35,635 nt of DNA. It comes from Pseudomonadota bacterium (GTDB lineage Bacteria; Pseudomonadota; Alphaproteobacteria; Sphingomonadales; Sphingomonadaceae). The stretch is taken from contig JAJZTH010000026.1 in assembly GCA_021849075.1 (NCBI GenBank), forward strand, positions 7,708-43,342, read 5' to 3'. Shown here piece by piece: positions 33,143-35,635 of the stretch; positions within the stretch are counted from its first letter, which is position 1, and the number at the start of each line of letters is the position of its first letter. The position numbers and the translations under genes were made by a program. The notes below the pieces were generated by a model. It saw only the letters and a program-made list of their open reading frames with translations, was not told the origin of the DNA and did no database searches.

Positions 33143-33509
33143 TGCGATGCTCCGTCCCGCGCCATTCTATAGCATGACAGCATGAAACCATAACGTGATA
33201 TAGATTGAACGTACCATTTAGTTACGTTTCCCGTAAGAGTCGTTATGAAGTTCATATTGGATAGCCGGCCGGCGGATGCGCATATGCGCCCGCACGGCGA
33301 TTTTCGGCACCAAGGCGCGCGAAGATCGCTGATGCGCCGTGGCTTTTGCGCGGTTGCTGTCGTCGGATCGACCCGGACGGACACCGCCGGGCCGCAGCCT
33401 GCAAACAAGCGCCCTATCGTCGGAGAGAGATCCTGTTCGCGCCAGCGCGCCCATTTGTGGCGCATGGTGGTTGAATCCCTGGATAATCTGGATGTGAAGG
33501 AGGTCCGCC
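33143..33509. other. Intergenic region between LysR and the glucose dehydrogenase gene
   Basis: This 367-base stretch holds no frame that I consider coding. It contains an inverted repeat, AACGTA at 33208-33213 and TACGTT at 33223-33228 (nine bases apart), 66 bases before the LysR start. This is the usual position of a LysR box. A near-perfect ribosome site, AAGGAGGT at 33497-33504, precedes the GTG at 33510. Nothing else stands out. Confidence 0.5.
33208..33228. promoter_or_regulatory. Candidate LysR binding site (inverted repeat AACGTA-N9-TACGTT)
   Basis: Two 6-bp arms are separated by nine bases, in the AT-rich promoter area shared by the LysR gene and the dehydrogenase gene. The spacing fits the 15-21-bp interrupted dyads of LysR regulators. 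Assignment is from position and symmetry only. Confidence 0.4.
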
Positions 33510-34412
33510 GTGACGGACGCAGGTGGCGCGCAAAGCGTGATGGCAAGGGGATGGCTCATCCTGCTTGGGGTGGTCATTTTCGTGGCGGGGCTGGCCTTTG
33601 CGGTCGGCGGCGCAAAGCTGCTGATGCTGGGGGGCAGCGTCTATTTTCTGATCGCCGGCGTCGCGCTGATCGCGGCGGGCGTGCAGATCGTGCGGCGGCG
33701 GCCTGCGGGCGCGCTGCTGTTCGGCGCGACCTTCGTGCTGACCATTGCATGGTCGCTGTGGGAAGTGGGCTTTGCCTTCTGGCCGCTGATTTCGCGGCTG
33801 TTGGCGATGGGCGTCGGCGCGACCGTGGTTGCCTTATCCTATCCGCTGCTGCGCCGGGCGCAGGGGCAGGCGCCGCGCTGGCGTCCGGCGCTGGTTGCAG
33901 CGGCGCTGGTGGGCCTTGCATCCGCCGGCGGTTTTGCGGCGATGTTTGTGCCGCACCCGACCGTCGATTTCGCCGGTGTCGAAGGCGCGCTGACGCCGGT
34001 CGATCCGGGCAAGGCGCAGAAGGACTGGACCGCCTATGGCAACAGCGGCGGGGGCGACCGCTTCGTCGCGCTGGACCAGATCAGCCGCGACAATGTGCGC
34101 AACCTGAAGGTCGCCTGGACATATCGCACCGGCGACGTCGCAATCAGCGACGGCAATGGCGCGGAAGATCAGGATACGCCGCTTCAGGTGGGCGACACGC
34201 TCTATGTCTGCACGCCGCACAATAATGTCATTGCGCTGGACGCGGACACGGGCCGCGAAAAGTGGAAGACGCTGATCAACGCCCATGCCAGTGTGTGGAT
34301 GCGATGCCGGGGGCTGGCCTATTTCGACGCCAAGGCGCCGTTGCAGCAGCCGACTGCGCCGGGTGCGACGCCTGTGCCGGCTGCGTTCGTGCCGGAAGGC
34401 GCCGCCTGTCAG
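33510..34412 (+). pseudogene. gcd: Membrane-bound PQQ glucose dehydrogenase, N-terminal part, cut by a transposon
   Basis: The GTG at 33510 follows AAGGAGGT at five-base spacing. The first about 150 residues hold several membrane helices, as in quinoprotein glucose dehydrogenase. The periplasmic domain then begins (DWTAYGNSGGGDRFVALDQIS, VAWTYRTGD, TPLQVGDTLYVCTPHNNVIALDADTG). Homology stops near residue 301, in place of the remaining roughly 490 residues of an about 790-residue enzyme. The frame then runs into foreign sequence and stops at 34448. A Tn3-type transposase follows at once on the other strand. The intact enzyme oxidises glucose to gluconolactone in the periplasm with PQQ. This copy should be inactive unless the rest lies beyond the element and is restored by excision. 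Confidence 0.85.
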
Positions 34413-34448
34413 GCCCCTGTGCATTGTAGGGACACAGATTCACGGTAG
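34413..34448. repeat. Putative terminal inverted repeat of the Tn3-family element
   Basis: The sequence between the last gcd codon with homology and the transposase stop is about 36 bases and ends in CACGGTAG, similar to the conserved inner end (ACGxTAAG) of Tn3-family repeats. The outer end begins near GCCCCT rather than the usual GGGG, so the exact boundary is uncertain by a few bases. The partner repeat is outside the window. Confidence 0.5.
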
Positions 34449-35635
34449 TGGTTGGATGAGCAGCGGCATGAGGCCATTGGCGTCGAGATCGAGGCGATCG
34501 GACCAGACGTAATCGCCGGTGAGATTGATGCGATCCCATCCCAACGGTGAGAGCCGGGACAGCATAGCCGGATCGATCTGGCTTCCTCGCTGGCGCATTT
34601 CGTCAATGGCGCGCCCGAGATAGCGGCAGTTGAACAGGATGATCGCAGCGGTGACGAGGTTGAGAGCGGCTGCTCGGGTCTGCTGGTTCTCCAGGCCACG
34701 GTCGCGAAAACGGCCGAGCCGATGGAAGGCGACTGCCCGGGCAAGGCTGTTGCGGGCCTCGCCCTTGTTCAACTCGGCAGTGACAGTACGGCGCAGAGCC
34801 GGATCCTCGAACCAGCGCAACGTGAACAGCGTGCGCTCGATCCGCCCGATCTCGCGCAGCGCCGCGGCGAGGCTGTTCTGCTGGCGATAGGCAGACAGCT
34901 TCTTGAGGATCAGCGAGGGCTTAACGGTGCCGTCGCGCATGGCACAAATGACACGTTCAATATCCGGCCAGTGGCTAACGATCAGGTCCCGGTCGAGCCT
35001 GTGACCGAATAGTGGCGCAAGCCTGCCGTAATGCTTCGAGGGTTCGAACGCGTAGAGGCGGCGGTCGGACAGGCGGGGAATGCGCGGCTCGAAATCGAGC
35101 CCGAGGAGATGCATGGTCGCGAACACGATGTCGGAAACACCGCCTCCATCGACGTGCAGCGCGGTCAGATTGGCGTTGCTGTCATGGCCGAGGATGCCGT
35201 CGAGCGCATGGATGGCTTCTCCTGCCGTGCCGGCGATCACGGTCTGGTGCAGTGGCGCGTAGCGGTCGGTGATGGTGGTGTAGATCTTGACCACCGGGTC
35301 GCGACCATAGTGGGCATTGACCGCTCCTCCGGCTTCGCCCGGCCCGCCCAGGTAGAAGGCCTGACCATCTGCAGAAGCCCGGTGTCCTTGCCCAAACCAG
35401 GCGGCGATCGGCTCGGCGTGGATGGCGTCGGTCAGACAGGCGAGCGCCGCTCGAAAGGTTTCCTCGCGCATGTGCCATGTCTGCATGCGCAGCAGCGCGC
35501 GGCGTGATCCTGCGCCGCATACCTCGGCCATGCGCGACAACCCGAGATTGGTCGCTTCGGCAATCAGAGTGGCGAGGAAGGTCCGCTCGTCGCCGGGCGG
35601 CAACCCGGTCGAGACGTGCCCGAAGTGCCGGGTGA
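34440..35635 (-). CDS. tnpA: Tn3-family transposase TnpA, C-terminal part (5' end outside window)
   Basis: The frame stays open through the window edge; the residues before the TTG at 35603 (FGHVSTGLPPGDER) already match TnpA, so that codon is not the start. About 398 residues are present of a usual 950-1000. The DDE catalytic residues can be seen in context: Asp in ADGQAFYLG, Asp in HVDGGGVSDIVFA and Glu in LNKGEARNSLARA. Other family hallmarks are EATNLGLSRMAE and RRLYAFEP. TnpA cuts the 38-bp ends and drives replicative transposition. No internal stop or frameshift is visible in the part seen, so the element may still be active. Confidence 0.93.
   Translation of the reverse strand, partial: TRHFGHVSTGLPPGDERTFLATLIAEATNLGLSRMAEVCGAGSRRALLRMQTWHMREETFRAALACLTDAIHAEPIAAWFGQGHRASADGQAFYLGGPGEAGGAVNAHYGRDPVVKIYTTITDRYAPLHQTVIAGTAGEAIHALDGILGHDSNANLTALHVDGGGVSDIVFATMHLLGLDFEPRIPRLSDRRLYAFEPSKHYGRLAPLFGHRLDRDLIVSHWPDIERVICAMRDGTVKPSLILKKLSAYRQQNSLAAALREIGRIERTLFTLRWFEDPALRRTVTAELNKGEARNSLARAVAFHRLGRFRDRGLENQQTRAAALNLVTAAIILFNCRYLGRAIDEMRQRGSQIDPAMLSRLSPLGWDRINLTGDYVWSDRLDLDANGLMPLLIQPLP

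Larger units (their letters stand above)
34413..35635 (-). mobile_element. Tn3-family transposon, one end, inserted in gcd
   Basis: The element occupies the right end of the window. Its left boundary is where gcd homology ends, and the transposase reads toward that boundary. The resolvase, any cargo and the far repeat would lie beyond 35635. Target-site duplication cannot be checked without the other end. Confidence 0.8.

Noticed and set aside
1..35635. CRISPR arrays, tRNA or rRNA genes
   Set aside because: No regularly spaced direct repeats and no tRNA- or rRNA-like sequence were noticed on reading either strand.

Overview
The window looks like chromosomal DNA of a sphingomonad (Sphingobium, Novosphingobium or Sphingomonas type alphaproteobacterium). 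The evidence is high GC, large TonB-dependent receptors, many secreted glycosidases and peptidases, and tightly overlapping genes. This rests on gene content and codon style, not on a marker gene.

Layout. 1-1240: the 3' end of a TonB-dependent receptor and a gene of unknown function. 1242-2884 (-): a CLC chloride/proton antiporter coupled to a YnfA-type membrane protein. 3038-6702 (-): GntR regulator, APC amino acid permease and secreted GH27 alpha-galactosidase. 6971-9392 (+): D-hydroxyproline/D-amino acid oxidoreductase and M24 Xaa-Pro-type peptidase. 9396-17956 (-): prolyl-type S9 peptidase, large secreted DUF5695-like protein, secreted metalloprotease with a beta-helix tail, and POT peptide transporter. 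18104-25654 (+): GntR/FCD regulator, then GH127/146 beta-L-arabinofuranosidase, pyrroline-2-carboxylate reductase-like enzyme, DUF885 metallopeptidase and GH43 enzyme with a C-terminal beta-sandwich. 25862-30210 (+): TonB-dependent receptor, two tandem secreted LecA-like lectins and a small Cys-containing exported protein. 30298-32223 (+): DHDPS-family deaminase and 4-hydroxyproline 2-epimerase. 32252-33142 (-): LysR regulator. 33510-35635: membrane quinoprotein glucose dehydrogenase broken by a Tn3-family transposon whose transposase runs off the window.

Main interpretation. Between about 3.0 and 32.2 kb the genes read as one system for eating plant hydroxyproline-rich glycoproteins such as extensin. 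An alpha-galactosidase could remove the Ser-linked galactose. A beta-L-arabinofuranosidase and other glycosidases could strip Hyp-linked arabinans. Prolyl-type and metallo-peptidases could cut the Pro/Hyp backbone. A TonB receptor, a POT peptide transporter and an amino acid permease could import the products. Hydroxyproline epimerase, D-hydroxyproline oxidase and pyrroline-4-hydroxy-2-carboxylate deaminase would take free hydroxyproline to 2-oxoglutarate semialdehyde. No semialdehyde dehydrogenase is in the window.

Five intergenic regions in this block share the exact 10-mer TATACGATAT, mostly as GTATACGATAT. In several it lies on or next to a recognisable -10 box, and at 30249-30266 it forms a perfect 18-bp palindrome. 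This suggests a single regulon, most simply controlled by the GntR/FCD protein at 18104-18853. The functional link to extensin is inferred from families and context; the shared operator is read directly from the sequence.
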